This document shows positions 17,851 through 26,602 of a stretch of 64,000 bases of DNA, piece after piece (within the stretch, counting starts at the first letter, position 1; each line of letters begins with the position of its first letter). The notes below the pieces were generated by a model. The model had not been told where the DNA came from. It was given only the letters and a program-made list of their open reading frames with translations, and ran no database searches. The position numbers were made by a program, and so were the translations under genes. The DNA lies in assembly GCF_030812995.1 (NCBI RefSeq), contig NZ_JAUSTT010000004.1:141861-205860 (forward strand). Reading direction: 5' to 3'. The DNA is from Bacillus chungangensis. GTDB lineage: Bacteria; Bacillota; Bacilli; Bacillales; Bacillaceae_C.

Positions 17851-18786
17851 ATGTCAAATGATGCGTTAATTGTTGAAGGTATTACAAAAAGAATTGGTGC
17901 AAAAAAAATAGTCGATGATGTTCATTTTCAAGTTAAAAAGGGCGAAATTTTTGGTTTGCTTGGCCCTAATGGTGCCGGAAAAACGACTATTATTAGAATG
18001 ATCGTCGGACTCATCAATCGCACCTCAGGAAAAGTGCATGTCAATGGATATGATCTCGATTCCGATTATAACGAGGTATTGAACAACATTGGAGCCATTG
18101 TCGAAAATCCTGAATTTTATGGTTACATGTCTGGCTACAAAAATCTTCTTCATTATGCAAGGATGGCGCGACAGGTCATTTCCAAAGAAAGAATAGCGGA
18201 AGTAGTGCGCCTCGTTCACCTAGAGGATGCATTGAACCAAAAAGTAAAAACCTATTCCTTAGGAATGAGGCAAAGATTAGGGGTTGCACAAGCAATCTTA
18301 CATAGCCCAGCGATTTTAATTCTCGATGAACCGACAAATGGACTTGATCCGAAAGGAATGAAAGAGTTTAGAAATTATCTTCGAGAGTTGGCCAATCAAG
18401 GTACATCCGTCTTGGTTTCTTCACACTTGCTTTCAGAAATGCAGCTCATGTGCGATCGCTTTGCCATCATTGAAAAAGGAAAACTGATTCATATTGAAGC
18501 GATCGATGAAGCAGCAGAATTGGAAGAAGAAACACTTCAAGAAGTAACTTTTACGTTAAACAATAGCAAAAAAGCGAACGATATTTTAGCTGCAAACAAT
18601 AAAATAATTACGTCTATTAATGAGAACCAGATGTCTCTCTCACTTCCTTATCATGACATTGCAGAAATAAACCGTTTGTTAGTAGAAGCTGGCTGTGATA
18701 TTTATGAAATAACCGTAACAAAGAAAACATTGGAAGACCGCTTCCTGGAAATTACAAACAAAGAAAAAGAGGTGGTCAAATCATGA
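17851..18786 (+). CDS. ABC transporter ATP-binding protein (BcrA/YhcH type)
   Basis: A 311-residue ABC ATPase with Walker A GLLGPNGAGKTT near residue 36-47, signature YSLGMRQRLG, Walker B ILILDEPTNGLDP, and the H-loop SSHLLSEM. The C-terminal extension after residue 220 is typical of the DrrA/BcrA exporter group. It energises the permease encoded by the next gene, which it overlaps by ATGA. The substrate (peptide antibiotic, lipid or drug) is not evident. AAGAAGGAAGGG precedes the ATG. Confidence 0.92.
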   Translation: MSNDALIVEGITKRIGAKKIVDDVHFQVKKGEIFGLLGPNGAGKTTIIRMIVGLINRTSGKVHVNGYDLDSDYNEVLNNIGAIVENPEFYGYMSGYKNLLHYARMARQVISKERIAEVVRLVHLEDALNQKVKTYSLGMRQRLGVAQAILHSPAILILDEPTNGLDPKGMKEFRNYLRELANQGTSVLVSSHLLSEMQLMCDRFAIIEKGKLIHIEAIDEAAELEEETLQEVTFTLNNSKKANDILAANNKIITSINENQMSLSLPYHDIAEINRLLVEAGCDIYEITVTKKTLEDRFLEITNKEKEVVKS

Positions 18787-19541
18787 TCTCTTTAATTCGA
18801 AATGAAATGATGAAAATCTTTTCCAGAGCCAGTTCATGGATCTATATGCTCATTATTGTCGCAGTTGTTTTCCTTTTTGGACTCGTCTTTAGAGGAGATC
18901 CCATTCTCGGAAAAGGAACTGAAACCACTTGGGACTTTATGCATATTTCCATTATGATTGGCATGCTTGTTACACTTTTTAGTGTCATTGTATCTAGTGG
19001 AAACGTAGCTGCTGAGTTTTCAAGAGGAACGATTAAACAACTGTTAATCCGCCCACATGCCCGGTGGAAAATTCTATTATCCAAATATATTGCGGTTACG
19101 ATTTATTCGTTTTTGCTACTGCTCGTGCTCTACCTTTCCAGCTATTTAATCGGAAGTATTCTGTTTGAAAAAGCAGCATTCGCTGCTAGTGAAAGCTTCT
19201 TTCAAAAAGCAGCGCTTTACGTTCCTAGTTTGATCATTAGTACAGCTATCGCCTTTATGCTGTCGACACTTTTTAGGAACCAAGCGCTTGCAGTAGGAGT
19301 TGGAATTTTTGTATTATGGATTTCTTCGACTCTAAATAGCCTTTTAATTTTGCTAATGCACAAATTCGCTTGGGTCAAGCTTCTCATTTTCTCTCATATG
19401 AATTTAACTGTTTATGCGACACAGCCAGAGTTGATTAGCGGAGTGAATTTAACCTTTTCTATCATCGTATTAAGCTGCTACTATTTTATTTTCATGTTGT
19501 TAACCTTTTTCTTTTTTCAAAAAAGAGATGTTTCCTTTTGA
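18783..19541 (+). CDS. ABC-2 type transporter permease
   Basis: A 252-residue permease with six predicted membrane helices and the ABC-2 signature SRGTIKQLLIRPHARWKILLS after helix 2. It is the membrane half of the exporter encoded with the preceding ATPase gene (4-base overlap). It belongs to the ABC2_membrane_5 / NatB-like class. No other cargo gene is in the operon, so the substrate is unknown. Confidence 0.88.
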   Translation: MISLIRNEMMKIFSRASSWIYMLIIVAVVFLFGLVFRGDPILGKGTETTWDFMHISIMIGMLVTLFSVIVSSGNVAAEFSRGTIKQLLIRPHARWKILLSKYIAVTIYSFLLLLVLYLSSYLIGSILFEKAAFAASESFFQKAALYVPSLIISTAIAFMLSTLFRNQALAVGVGIFVLWISSTLNSLLILLMHKFAWVKLLIFSHMNLTVYATQPELISGVNLTFSIIVLSCYYFIFMLLTFFFFQKRDVSF

Positions 19542-19572
19542 TTATTGCCAAAAAAGCTATAACAGATTTAGG

Positions 19573-19600
19573 ACTGTCCATTGTTTTTGGACAGTTTCTT
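19573..19600 (+). terminator. Terminator after the ABC exporter operon
   Basis: ACTGTCCA pairs with TGGACAGT, followed by TTCTTTTT. It lies 31 bases after the permease stop. Confidence 0.85.
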
Positions 19601-19772
19601 TTTATCCCACATTTAACTGGCAGTTATTCTCCCCACCTCCATGAGTTAGAGGGATCAGAAGCGTTCGGTTGGGGAGAACTAAAAAAGAAAAAGCGGCTTC
19701 CTTTTTCGAGGTCGCTCTTCCTTTCCAGTGAGAGAGTGGAGATCCCTCGCTGATGAAGTTTCATTTCTTTTC
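19601..19772 (-). repeat. Dispersed two-hairpin repeat, copy C
   Basis: Minus-orientation copy: TTTATCCCACATTTAACTGG at the left, the internal GAGTTAGAGGGATCAGAAGCG, and a degenerate H1 near 19729-19772. An extra module with CGGCTTCCTTTTTCGAGG sits in the middle and resembles one in copy D. It lies 3' of yqgX in sense orientation. Confidence 0.75.
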
Positions 19773-19872
19773 GGGAAAGTGCTATTTTATCACTAGCTAT
19801 TGCCTTCAGCGTTGTGACAGCAGGCCTTTCATCTACTTTTCCACGTTTCCCCAGCATGCCGATACTTCTTCT

Positions 19873-20508
19873 CTATGAAAAGCCATGTAGAAAAGGATTT
19901 GAATCCATTTCGTTCTCTACAGATGTAACCGGTCCATGCCCTGGGAGAACAAGCGTATTTTCTGGCAATGTGAGCAGCTTATCATGGATGCTCTGTAATA
20001 ATTGGTTATGATTGCCACCACGTAAATCGGTACGGCCAATGCTTTCCATAAAAAGCGTATCTCCAGCACAAACCGCCTCTGTTTCCTGTGAATAATACGA
20101 CACACTGCCAGGAGAGTGCCCAGGTGTTTCAAAGACCTGCAATTTAAAATCACCTATACGCAAGGTTTGTTCCGCATCAAGCAGTTTATCAGCTGGCGCT
20201 TTTGCTTGCACATCAAATCCAAAGCGGGAAGAGCCATTTAAATTTGCATCCAGCAGCCATTTTGCTTCGTTTTTATGGAGATAGACTGGTATGTTAAAAT
20301 GCTCTCTTACATCATCTACAGCCCCAATATGATCGAAGTGGGCATGTGTTAAAAGAATAGCGAGCGGCTGCAACGCCTCCTTTGCCAATAAAGTAAGAAG
20401 CTTATTCCCTTCCCCTCCCGGATCAAAAATAAGGCATTCTTTATGTTCATTCAATAATAGATAACAATTCGTTTGCAACGGCCCTAATGGAACTTGCTTC
20501 CAGTTCAT
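19873..20508 (-). CDS. yqgX: Metallo-beta-lactamase fold hydrolase YqgX
   Basis: A 211-residue MBL-fold enzyme of the glyoxalase II/BaeB-like group. The metal motif is THAHFDHIG (residues 54-62), followed by ETPGHSPGSVSYY and LPGHGP. It probably hydrolyses a thioester such as an acyl-glutathione or acyl-bacillithiol adduct, which is family inference. The length is typical. It is divergent from yqgW across a short region with palindromes and convergent with the ABC exporter operon. Confidence 0.88.
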   Translation of the reverse strand: MNWKQVPLGPLQTNCYLLLNEHKECLIFDPGGEGNKLLTLLAKEALQPLAILLTHAHFDHIGAVDDVREHFNIPVYLHKNEAKWLLDANLNGSSRFGFDVQAKAPADKLLDAEQTLRIGDFKLQVFETPGHSPGSVSYYSQETEAVCAGDTLFMESIGRTDLRGGNHNQLLQSIHDKLLTLPENTLVLPGHGPVTSVENEMDSNPFLHGFS

Positions 20509-20593
20509 TGTTATTTCCTCCTACCATCTTCTTTCTTCCAAAACACGTTCTCGATTCATTTTATCATGGAAAATCAACAATGATAAGGAAGTT

Positions 20594-20657
20594 GAACATG
20601 TTCGACAAATAAGTGTCACTTATTATACTCGACAAACACTATAACTACCTGTAAAAT
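20594..20657 (+). promoter_or_regulatory. yqgW promoter with upstream palindromic sites
   Basis: A sigma-A-like promoter is formed by TCGACA (20629-20634), a 17-base spacer and TAAAAT (20652-20657). Just upstream are a perfect 8-1-8 palindrome AATAAGTGTCACTTATT (20608-20624) and GAACATGTTC (20594-20603). These look like operator sites in the yqgX/yqgW divergent region. The regulator is unknown. Confidence 0.6.
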
Positions 20658-20720
20658 ATGAGTATATGTATAAAAGACATTATAAGTTAAAAGTAAGCAA
20701 CTGAAAGGGGTACATAAAAC

Positions 20721-20888
20721 ATGGGGACAGCAATTATTTTTGCTTTAGTGGCGATACTAGCATTATTTGGTTTTCTTAGTGCATTAAAAAACAAAAATAT
20801 TCTTGGATTTATTTTCGGTTTTGGTACGTTTGCAGTATTTGGCTTTTTCTCATTGATGACTTTCATTAAATCTGGATTTCCAGCATAA
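20721..20888 (+). CDS. yqgW: YqgW family small membrane protein (DUF2759)
   Basis: A 55-residue protein, MGTAIIFALVAILALFGFLS..., with two hydrophobic helices separated by ALKNKNILG. It matches the DUF2759/YqgW family in length, sequence character and position next to yqgX. GAAAGGGG lies 10 bases upstream of the ATG. Function unknown. Confidence 0.85.
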   Translation: MGTAIIFALVAILALFGFLSALKNKNILGFIFGFGTFAVFGFFSLMTFIKSGFPA

Positions 20889-20990
20889 TAAAAAACCGCA
20901 TATAGGAACGTTCTCATAAGGAGTGTCGCAAAAACACTGATAAATAAAGGGGATAGCCATAAAAAGTTATGTAACAAAAATTGAATCGAA

Positions 20991-21028
20991 AATAGGTATT
21001 GAAATTTAATTTCAATACCTATTTTTTT
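20991..21028 (+). terminator. Terminator downstream of yqgW
   Basis: A perfect 15-bp stem, AATAGGTATTGAAAT with ATTTCAATACCTATT, three-base loop, then TTTTT. Confidence 0.9.
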
Positions 21029-21287
21029 GCATAAATAGATATTTCTAAAGGATGTAATAATAAATAGGTAAATTTAAAAAATACAATTTCAGGACGAGCC
21101 AGCGGTGTGCAAAGCGAAAGATGAAAGGCTTTTTAGAAACAGATGTCAGTGCGATAACAATTCCAGAAAATGTTAATAGTGACAATGGCGTAACCATTGC
21201 AGCGCTAAAATGCTGTCATTTTTCTCTCATATCATTCCTCTTATTTATTTCTATTTATCTATACTTCTAATCCCCTAAATATATCCC

Positions 21288-21522
21288 TTTATCCCGCATA
21301 TACGGGGGCAGTAAGACTCCCACCTCAAGCTTCTGAGAACTAAGAAAGAAGATAGGTGAGAGATAACTGGCCGTAAAAGTCCGATTGGTTCGGGCCTACA
21401 GGATAAGGAAACATCGCACGAAGAAAAAACGGTTTCTTTTTCGAGGACGTCGCGATTTTAGCTTGAGATCCTTAGTATGGGGGGATGAAAGAAAACCCCT
21501 ACTGAAAAAAGTTTCACTTTAT
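21288..21522 (-). repeat. Dispersed two-hairpin repeat, copy D
   Basis: Minus-orientation copy. H2 features (GGGGGCAGTAAGACTCCCACC and GATAACTGGCCGT) lie at 21302-21375, the linker TCCGATTGGTTCGGGCC follows, then a central module containing ACGGTTTCTTTTTCGAGGACG, then a short H1 (GGGGGGATGAAAGAAAACCCC). It ends AAGTTTCACTTTATT. The TAA of the neighbouring YczE-like gene lies inside that end. Confidence 0.8.
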
Positions 21523-22160
21523 TGAGAAAGCTCACGTCTCCCTGTAAAGTAATTCAATCCTTTACCTGCGAAAGGCATTAAAGATTGTGTGACTGCTCCC
21601 ATACAAAATGTGCTTAATATTGTGCCTAATCCTAAATTAGAGAAATCTTTTAGAATAAATCCAAATGCTAATGCCAAACATAATGCACATGTATCTGCAA
21701 TTGTTTTCACACTCTTATATTGAAAAGAAAATGTATCTACTATGGAGAAAACAAACGTTTCTGTATGGTTTTTTGGAAGGTGTGTAACAAAAATCATCGC
21801 TGAACCAAAAGCGATAATAAATAACCCTAATAACAAAATTGTTAATCTTCCCATTATATTCTCAATCTCCATAGAATCAAAAACGATATAGTACCAAAAA
21901 TCAATAAACTTTCCTGTAATAAAGGCAACAAACATTACTTTAATATCCGGAAATTGTCTTTTGATCATACTTGCTGCTAAAACAAGTACAACAGCAATGA
22001 TGAATAGCCAAATCCCCATAGTAATTGATGTCATTTTGTATAAGTTTTGTACTAAGGCATCCCATCCTCCAGCTCCCAGCTCACTTAACAATGTTAAAGT
22101 TACTCCTAATGATAAAAGAATATATCCTGCTATATAATAAATAATTCTTTTTGCCAACAT
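21519..22160 (-). CDS. YczE/YyaS/YitT-family membrane protein
   Basis: A 213-residue protein with about six membrane helices of the COG2364 (YczE-like) family. It begins MLAKRIIYYIAGYILLSLGV; the GAGGWDALVQNLYKMTSITMG loop after helix 1 is characteristic. B. subtilis YczE is associated with bacillomycin/surfactin-type synthetase function, but the biochemical role of the family is unknown. It is the last gene on this strand of the PTS island, 148 bases after the EIIA gene. That gap has two hairpins, so it may not share expression with the PTS genes. Confidence 0.8.
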   Translation of the reverse strand: MLAKRIIYYIAGYILLSLGVTLTLLSELGAGGWDALVQNLYKMTSITMGIWLFIIAVVLVLAASMIKRQFPDIKVMFVAFITGKFIDFWYYIVFDSMEIENIMGRLTILLLGLFIIAFGSAMIFVTHLPKNHTETFVFSIVDTFSFQYKSVKTIADTCALCLALAFGFILKDFSNLGLGTILSTFCMGAVTQSLMPFAGKGLNYFTGRRELSQ

Positions 22161-22197
22161 AAATAAAATTTCCTCTCATATTTGATTATACGTAAGA

Positions 22198-22284
22198 ACG
22201 GACAATCTGATAAAAACTTCATTTTACTTGAAGTTTTCATGATTGTCCGTTGTTTAGGGGTATGAGAAATGGTTTCTCACACCC
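22198..22284 (-). other. Two hairpins between the EIIA gene and the YczE-like gene
   Basis: On the minus strand, GGGGTGTGAGAAA pairs with TTTCTCATACCCC (22256-22284). This is followed by a nested structure in which ACGGACAATC (outer) and AAAACTTCA (inner) pair with TGAAGTTTT and GATTGTCCGT (22198-22252). Neither has a clear poly-T tail. They may end the PTS transcript, stabilise an mRNA end, or form a leader of the YczE-like gene. Confidence 0.6.
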
Positions 22285-22307
22285 CGATTCATTGTATTAA
22301 TAACCTT

Positions 22308-22772
22308 TTATTTCTCTACTACTAGAATCTTATCTTTAGATGTTACCATTTTTTTAGAGTTAACTATTTTCACTGATTTTATCTCAGGTACCACAGTAAT
22401 TACCGTAGTATCTTTACCTCTTTCCGTTAAAAGTTGATTATCCATTTTTGCTAGACGATCACCCTTTTGAACATACTCATTTTCACTTACAAACAATTCA
22501 AAGCCTTCCCCTTTTAAATTAACAGTGTCTATTCCCATATGAATTAAAACGGATGCACCTTGATCTGTTGTAATTGTTATAGCATGCTTCGTTGGAAAGA
22601 TATTGGTAATTTCCCCATCAATAGGAGCTACTATTTCTCCATTATGTTGGCCGATAGCAAAACCTTCTCCTACCATTTTTGAAGAAAAGACTTCATCTTG
22701 AACTTCCTCTAGCGGAATAAATTCACCGTTTGCTACTGCATATAATGTAGGTTTCTTTTTTTTAAAAAACAT
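22308..22772 (-). CDS. PTS glucose-family EIIA protein
   Basis: A 154-residue free-standing EIIA of the glucose superfamily. Phospho-acceptor histidine motif ASVLIHMGIDTVNLKG; upstream PIDGEITNIFPTKHAITI with the second active-site histidine. It receives phosphate from HPr and hands it to EIIB of the EIICB permease two genes upstream, which lacks its own EIIA. ATG 22772 was chosen (AAGGAT upstream) over GTG 22781. Fourth gene of the PTS operon. Confidence 0.92.
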   Translation of the reverse strand: MFFKKKKPTLYAVANGEFIPLEEVQDEVFSSKMVGEGFAIGQHNGEIVAPIDGEITNIFPTKHAITITTDQGASVLIHMGIDTVNLKGEGFELFVSENEYVQKGDRLAKMDNQLLTERGKDTTVITVVPEIKSVKIVNSKKMVTSKDKILVVEK

Positions 22773-22866
22773 TTGTATCACTATCCTTGCCTAGTTTCAG
22801 CGGCTAGCTTACTGTGGAAAAATAATTTCCGACCTAAGCTGAATAAGCCGCCTCCACTTTTCTTTT

Positions 22867-24201
22867 TTACTTTAATTCTGGCCAATAACCTTTGTTGGCT
22901 TCAATCATTTCATCTAATACAATTTTTGCAACTCTTGCTGATGGACAAGTTCTATTTAGGGTAAAGGCTTGTAAAGCTTTTTGATAAGATCCTTCAAAGA
23001 ATGAATCTACTAATAACTTTTCCGCTGCTACTTGTGCTTCCATTAATCCTTTATGGAAATCAGGAATTGGTTTTAGTGAAACAGGCTCTGCACCTATAGC
23101 TCCAATGTAAGCAGGTACTTCAACCACTGCATCTTGACGTAAGTTTGGTATTGCACCATTATTAGGAACAATCACCATAAATCTGCGGTTCTCATCATTT
23201 AGAATTGAAGTTGCGATATCAACAATATATTGGCCATGTTCACCAAAGTTGAAGTTTAATACGTTATCTTCAACACCTTGGCGAATTTTTTCAGCCATTT
23301 CTTTTGTATTTTTCTCACGGCCATCCATTACCATGTTCGCTCTTGTATAATTTTTATCTGCATGCTCTACAACCATATCAGGGTATAAATAATATTCTAA
23401 GTAGTTATTTGGAACATTAGTTGGGAAGTTTTTCGTAATGACAGACATCATACTAAATGCTTCCTGCCAAGTTTTATCACCTGCATTAAAGTCTGCAACC
23501 TGCATTTCCTGATTTACTAATTTATCAATAATTTCAGGCATAATGTCACGACCTAATGACTTGTCATAAATCTTTCTATACCATCCAAAATGATTCAAAC
23601 CATAATATTCACAAATCCATTCTTTTCGATTATAACCATAGTTGTGAGCAATCGTTTCTTCAATAGAAATTGTCATGTCACACACATTAATCATTTTAAT
23701 GTCTGGGAACTTTCTTCTTATCGCTTCTGAAATAATAGATTCTGGATTTGTATAGTTTAATATCCAAGCTTCTGGTGCATATTTCTGTACATGTGATACA
23801 ACTTCTAAAAGACCTCCCATTGATCTCATTCCATATGCAAATCCACCTAATCCACAAGTTTCTTGTCCTACTAAACCATTTTTTAAGCAGATTTTTTCAT
23901 CCTGTTCGCGCATTTTCAGACCACCTACACGAATTTGAGAGAAAACGAAGTCACATCCAGCAAAAGCCTCTTCTGGATTCTCTGTTGAAAGTAAATGAAC
24001 GCCTGCAAAACCTTCTTTTTTCAACATATATTGAATAATAAGAAACATATCATCATTTCTTTGTTTATCATTATCATATAGACGTATCTCTTTTACTGGT
24101 AGTCTATCTGCATTGTTTAATACTGCTTGAATAATTCCCGGTGTATAAGTACTACCTCCACCAGCGATTGTAATTACTAGTCCTTTTGTTGTATTTGTCA
24201 T
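22867..24201 (-). CDS. Glycoside hydrolase family 4 protein (6-phospho-alpha-glucosidase type)
   Basis: A 444-residue NAD+- and metal-dependent GH4 enzyme. It has NAD-binding TIAGGGSTYTPG (residues 11-22), VGQETCGLGGFAYGMRSMGG, the metal cysteine in NVCDMTIS, GLNHFGWY and YTRANMVMDGRE. The CDM signature and overall similarity to GlvA/MalA place it with 6-phospho-alpha-glucosidases rather than the CN(V/I)P beta group. It would cleave the phosphodisaccharide imported by the EIICB. The usual proline after CDM is threonine here, which may reflect a different aglycone. AAAGGTGG precedes the ATG. Confidence 0.88.
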   Translation of the reverse strand: MTNTTKGLVITIAGGGSTYTPGIIQAVLNNADRLPVKEIRLYDNDKQRNDDMFLIIQYMLKKEGFAGVHLLSTENPEEAFAGCDFVFSQIRVGGLKMREQDEKICLKNGLVGQETCGLGGFAYGMRSMGGLLEVVSHVQKYAPEAWILNYTNPESIISEAIRRKFPDIKMINVCDMTISIEETIAHNYGYNRKEWICEYYGLNHFGWYRKIYDKSLGRDIMPEIIDKLVNQEMQVADFNAGDKTWQEAFSMMSVITKNFPTNVPNNYLEYYLYPDMVVEHADKNYTRANMVMDGREKNTKEMAEKIRQGVEDNVLNFNFGEHGQYIVDIATSILNDENRRFMVIVPNNGAIPNLRQDAVVEVPAYIGAIGAEPVSLKPIPDFHKGLMEAQVAAEKLLVDSFFEGSYQKALQAFTLNRTCPSARVAKIVLDEMIEANKGYWPELK

Positions 24202-24222
24202 TTTTTTCGTCCACCTTTTCTA

Positions 24223-25641
24223 TTAATTGCTTTGTATTAGCTTGTTTAATTCTTCCATTACATAAGTCACTTCTAATCCAATAATAATTTGATAATTTGT
24301 TTCAGTAGGCTTAATCATACCACTTATCCCTAATTGTTTAATTCTTTGCTCATCAACAACTGAAGGATCCTTCACTTCTACTCTTAGACGAGTGTTACAG
24401 CTAAATGCGTCTTCAATATTTCCAACTCCCCCAAGAGCATCCAATAACTTCTTAGCCATATATGCATAGTTTTTACTTGCTAAAGAAATATCTTTTTCTG
24501 ATTCATCAGCTTCATCAGCGTACTCTTTTTCTTCTTCCCGACCTAAAGTAGGTATATTTTTCTTTTTAATCAAATAGTAGAATGTGAAATAGTACAAGAA
24601 GAAGAATGCAATTCCGACTGGGATAATCAATAATGGGTTTGTAGCAATTCGGAAGTTTATTAAATAGTCAATGATACAAGCCCCAAAAGTAAAGCCAATT
24701 CGAATGTCCAAGAGATACGTAACAATACCAGCTAATCCTGCAAACAGCGCATGAACTGTATATAACAATGGAGAAATAAACATGAAACTAAATTCTACCG
24801 GCTCTGTTATATTAGCTACAAAAGAAGTAGCAGCTCCACTTCCCATTGTACCTTTTACCATCTCACGCTTTTCCTTAAATGCTGCACGATAAATAGCAAG
24901 ACAGATTCCCGGAACACCAAACATCATCACAATAAAGAATCCGGATAAAAATAACCCTGCACTTGGATCTCCATTAATAAAACGAGTAATTTCTCCTCTA
25001 AATACTTCTCCGCTTGGTGAAGTATAGCTACCTAAATCAAAGTAAACATATGTATTTAATACATGATGTAAACCGAATGGAATCAAAATACGATTCAAGA
25101 ACATATAAATACCTACACCTAGCGCTCCCATACCAACTAACATTGCTGCAAAACTATCAATTCCATTTTGAATAATTGGCCAAATGATTCCAAAAATAGC
25201 TGCCGAAATTGTTTGAAGGATCATAACCATTGTCAGTGGAAATTTTTCTCCTGCAAAGAAAGAAAAAATCATTGGCAGTTTTTGATTTTTAAAACGATTA
25301 TAAGTCCATGCCGCCACTAAACCTGATATAATACCGCCAAATATCCCCATATTTACATCAGGATTCATAATTTCTAATCCTTTTTGTAATGTAGCAATTG
25401 CTAAAAACCCAGTAAGTGCTGGAATTGCTTTATCCTTTGCTTTAGCAAATCCAATTGCTACACCAATTGCAAATAAAATATCTAAGTTCCCAAATATTGC
25501 ATTACCTGCTGCTCCAAGAATTGCAATATTCAGCATATCATCAGCAGCCAGCCTCATAATTAACCCTGCAAATGGCATTGCAGCTACTGGAAGCAACATT
25601 GCTTTCCCTAGTTTTTGAATCCCTGCTTTAAAACTACTCAC
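24223..25641 (-). CDS. PTS EIICB permease, glucose/alpha-glucoside family
   Basis: A 472-residue fused EIIC (residues 1-370, about ten helices) and EIIB (390-472) of the glucose superfamily. EIIC contains FGLHHVLNTYVYFDLG and the GITEPVE-like ANITEPVEFSF motif. The EIIB phosphocysteine is in FSCNTRLRVEV. No EIIA domain is fused; the separate EIIA gene two positions downstream supplies it. The start GTG 25641 follows AAGGAGGGG at 6 bases; ATG 25665 has no ribosome site. It probably carries a maltose-like or modified disaccharide. Confidence 0.9.
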   Translation of the reverse strand: MSSFKAGIQKLGKAMLLPVAAMPFAGLIMRLAADDMLNIAILGAAGNAIFGNLDILFAIGVAIGFAKAKDKAIPALTGFLAIATLQKGLEIMNPDVNMGIFGGIISGLVAAWTYNRFKNQKLPMIFSFFAGEKFPLTMVMILQTISAAIFGIIWPIIQNGIDSFAAMLVGMGALGVGIYMFLNRILIPFGLHHVLNTYVYFDLGSYTSPSGEVFRGEITRFINGDPSAGLFLSGFFIVMMFGVPGICLAIYRAAFKEKREMVKGTMGSGAATSFVANITEPVEFSFMFISPLLYTVHALFAGLAGIVTYLLDIRIGFTFGACIIDYLINFRIATNPLLIIPVGIAFFFLYYFTFYYLIKKKNIPTLGREEEKEYADEADESEKDISLASKNYAYMAKKLLDALGGVGNIEDAFSCNTRLRVEVKDPSVVDEQRIKQLGISGMIKPTETNYQIIIGLEVTYVMEELNKLIQSN

Positions 25642-25667
25642 TCTTTTCCCCTCCTTAAATATCATCT

Positions 25668-26441
25668 TTAAATGTGATGAAAGTTTACTAATTGGATATC
25701 TTTATCAGACTGCATCATTTCTGCAAATTTTGACTGAATTAAAAAGGTCGTTTGATAAGCTCGAGGAATAACAAAGCTAGACCCTGTTAATAACGCTTCA
25801 TCAATATAAGCTGGATGACACATAATTTCTATAGACTCTGTATTTTTTAACTTTACAATAAGTTTATCGAGATACTCTTCAAGGGAAGTCCCTACATACT
25901 CCATTGAGTTTTCCGGCTCTCCAACAATATCAAAGTATGGTTCAAAACAAGCAGTGCTTTTGACCTTATCTTTCCGTTCAAAATTTCCTCTTACAGGCAA
26001 ATCATATTTTTTAGCCAGTTCAACAACAACCTTTTGATTGTCTGAAAATGTATGAGTGTGATGATGGCTATCCAAATGACTAGGAATAATTCCTGAACGG
26101 TATACTTTTTGAATTTGCGTATCCCACTCTTGATACAATTCATCTAAATCAATTTGAAATTCTTCTTGATAAAAAGATAACTTTTTAAAATTACCGTTTT
26201 CAATTAATGAATCTACGTTCTGTAACAATGGCTTTCCGCATGTCAATGTCAAATGAACACCTATTCCTAACCCCGGAAATTCCTTGCTTAAAGAAACAGC
26301 ATGATCGAAGCCCGGCATATTAGCCATAAGCGTTGTTGATGTTAAAATCCCTTTCGAATATGCATCAACAATTCCATAATTCACTCCCTCGCTATATCCA
26401 AAATCATCTGCATTGAAAATTACTTTTCCCACTTCACTCAC
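25668..26441 (-). CDS. ChbG/YdjC-family carbohydrate deacetylase
   Basis: A 257-residue protein with the YdjC/ChbG fold. Metal and catalytic motifs are FNADDFGYSEGVN (DD near residue 12), GVHLTLT, SHLDSHHHTH and MCHPAYID. Known members remove an acetyl group from phosphorylated chitooligosaccharides. It is first in the PTS operon, just after two RAT/terminator elements. Its pairing with an alpha-type GH4 suggests that an N-acetylated disaccharide is used, which is inference. The start could be GTG 26441, very close to AGGAGG, or GTG 26432. Confidence 0.88.
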   Translation of the reverse strand: MSEVGKVIFNADDFGYSEGVNYGIVDAYSKGILTSTTLMANMPGFDHAVSLSKEFPGLGIGVHLTLTCGKPLLQNVDSLIENGNFKKLSFYQEEFQIDLDELYQEWDTQIQKVYRSGIIPSHLDSHHHTHTFSDNQKVVVELAKKYDLPVRGNFERKDKVKSTACFEPYFDIVGEPENSMEYVGTSLEEYLDKLIVKLKNTESIEIMCHPAYIDEALLTGSSFVIPRAYQTTFLIQSKFAEMMQSDKDIQLVNFHHI

Positions 26442-26462
26442 TTCCTCCTAATGTAAAAAATT

Positions 26463-26530
26463 ATAAAAAATAACCTAATTAGAAGATTTTTTAGGAGTAT
26501 TTTCCTAAACTTTTTCTTCTAATTAGGTTA
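26463..26530 (-). terminator. RAT-controlled terminator 2 (proximal to the PTS operon)
   Basis: The stem TAACCTAATTAGAAGA with TCTTCTAATTAGGTTA (26471-26486/26515-26530) has a nested TTTAGGA/TCCTAAA inner helix and a T-rich tail read on the minus strand. It overlaps the 3' part of RAT 2. Confidence 0.9.
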
Positions 26531-26553
26531 TGCCTACCAAATAGTTACACCCT
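26525..26553 (-). promoter_or_regulatory. Ribonucleic antiterminator (RAT) 2
   Basis: On the minus strand it begins AGGGTGTAACTATTTGG and ends TAGGCATAACCT, the imperfect hairpin bound by LicT/BglG-type antiterminators. Its end overlaps the start of terminator 2, so protein binding would prevent termination. Confidence 0.88.
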
Positions 26554-26602
26554 AATATAGAGATTACTTTAATTGAATGCGATTTAAATATTATTACTAA
26601 TA

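Noticed and set aside
20594..20603. LexA (SOS) box at GAACATGTTC
   Set aside because: The Bacillus LexA site needs GAAC and GTTC separated by four bases; here the separation is two.
21121..21270. Possible 49-residue plus-strand peptide MKGFLETDVSAITIPENVNS...
   Set aside because: It starts without a convincing ribosome site, matches no family I know and lies in a repeat-rich spacer. It might be a fragment of a lost gene (for example at the yqgV position), but I cannot support it.
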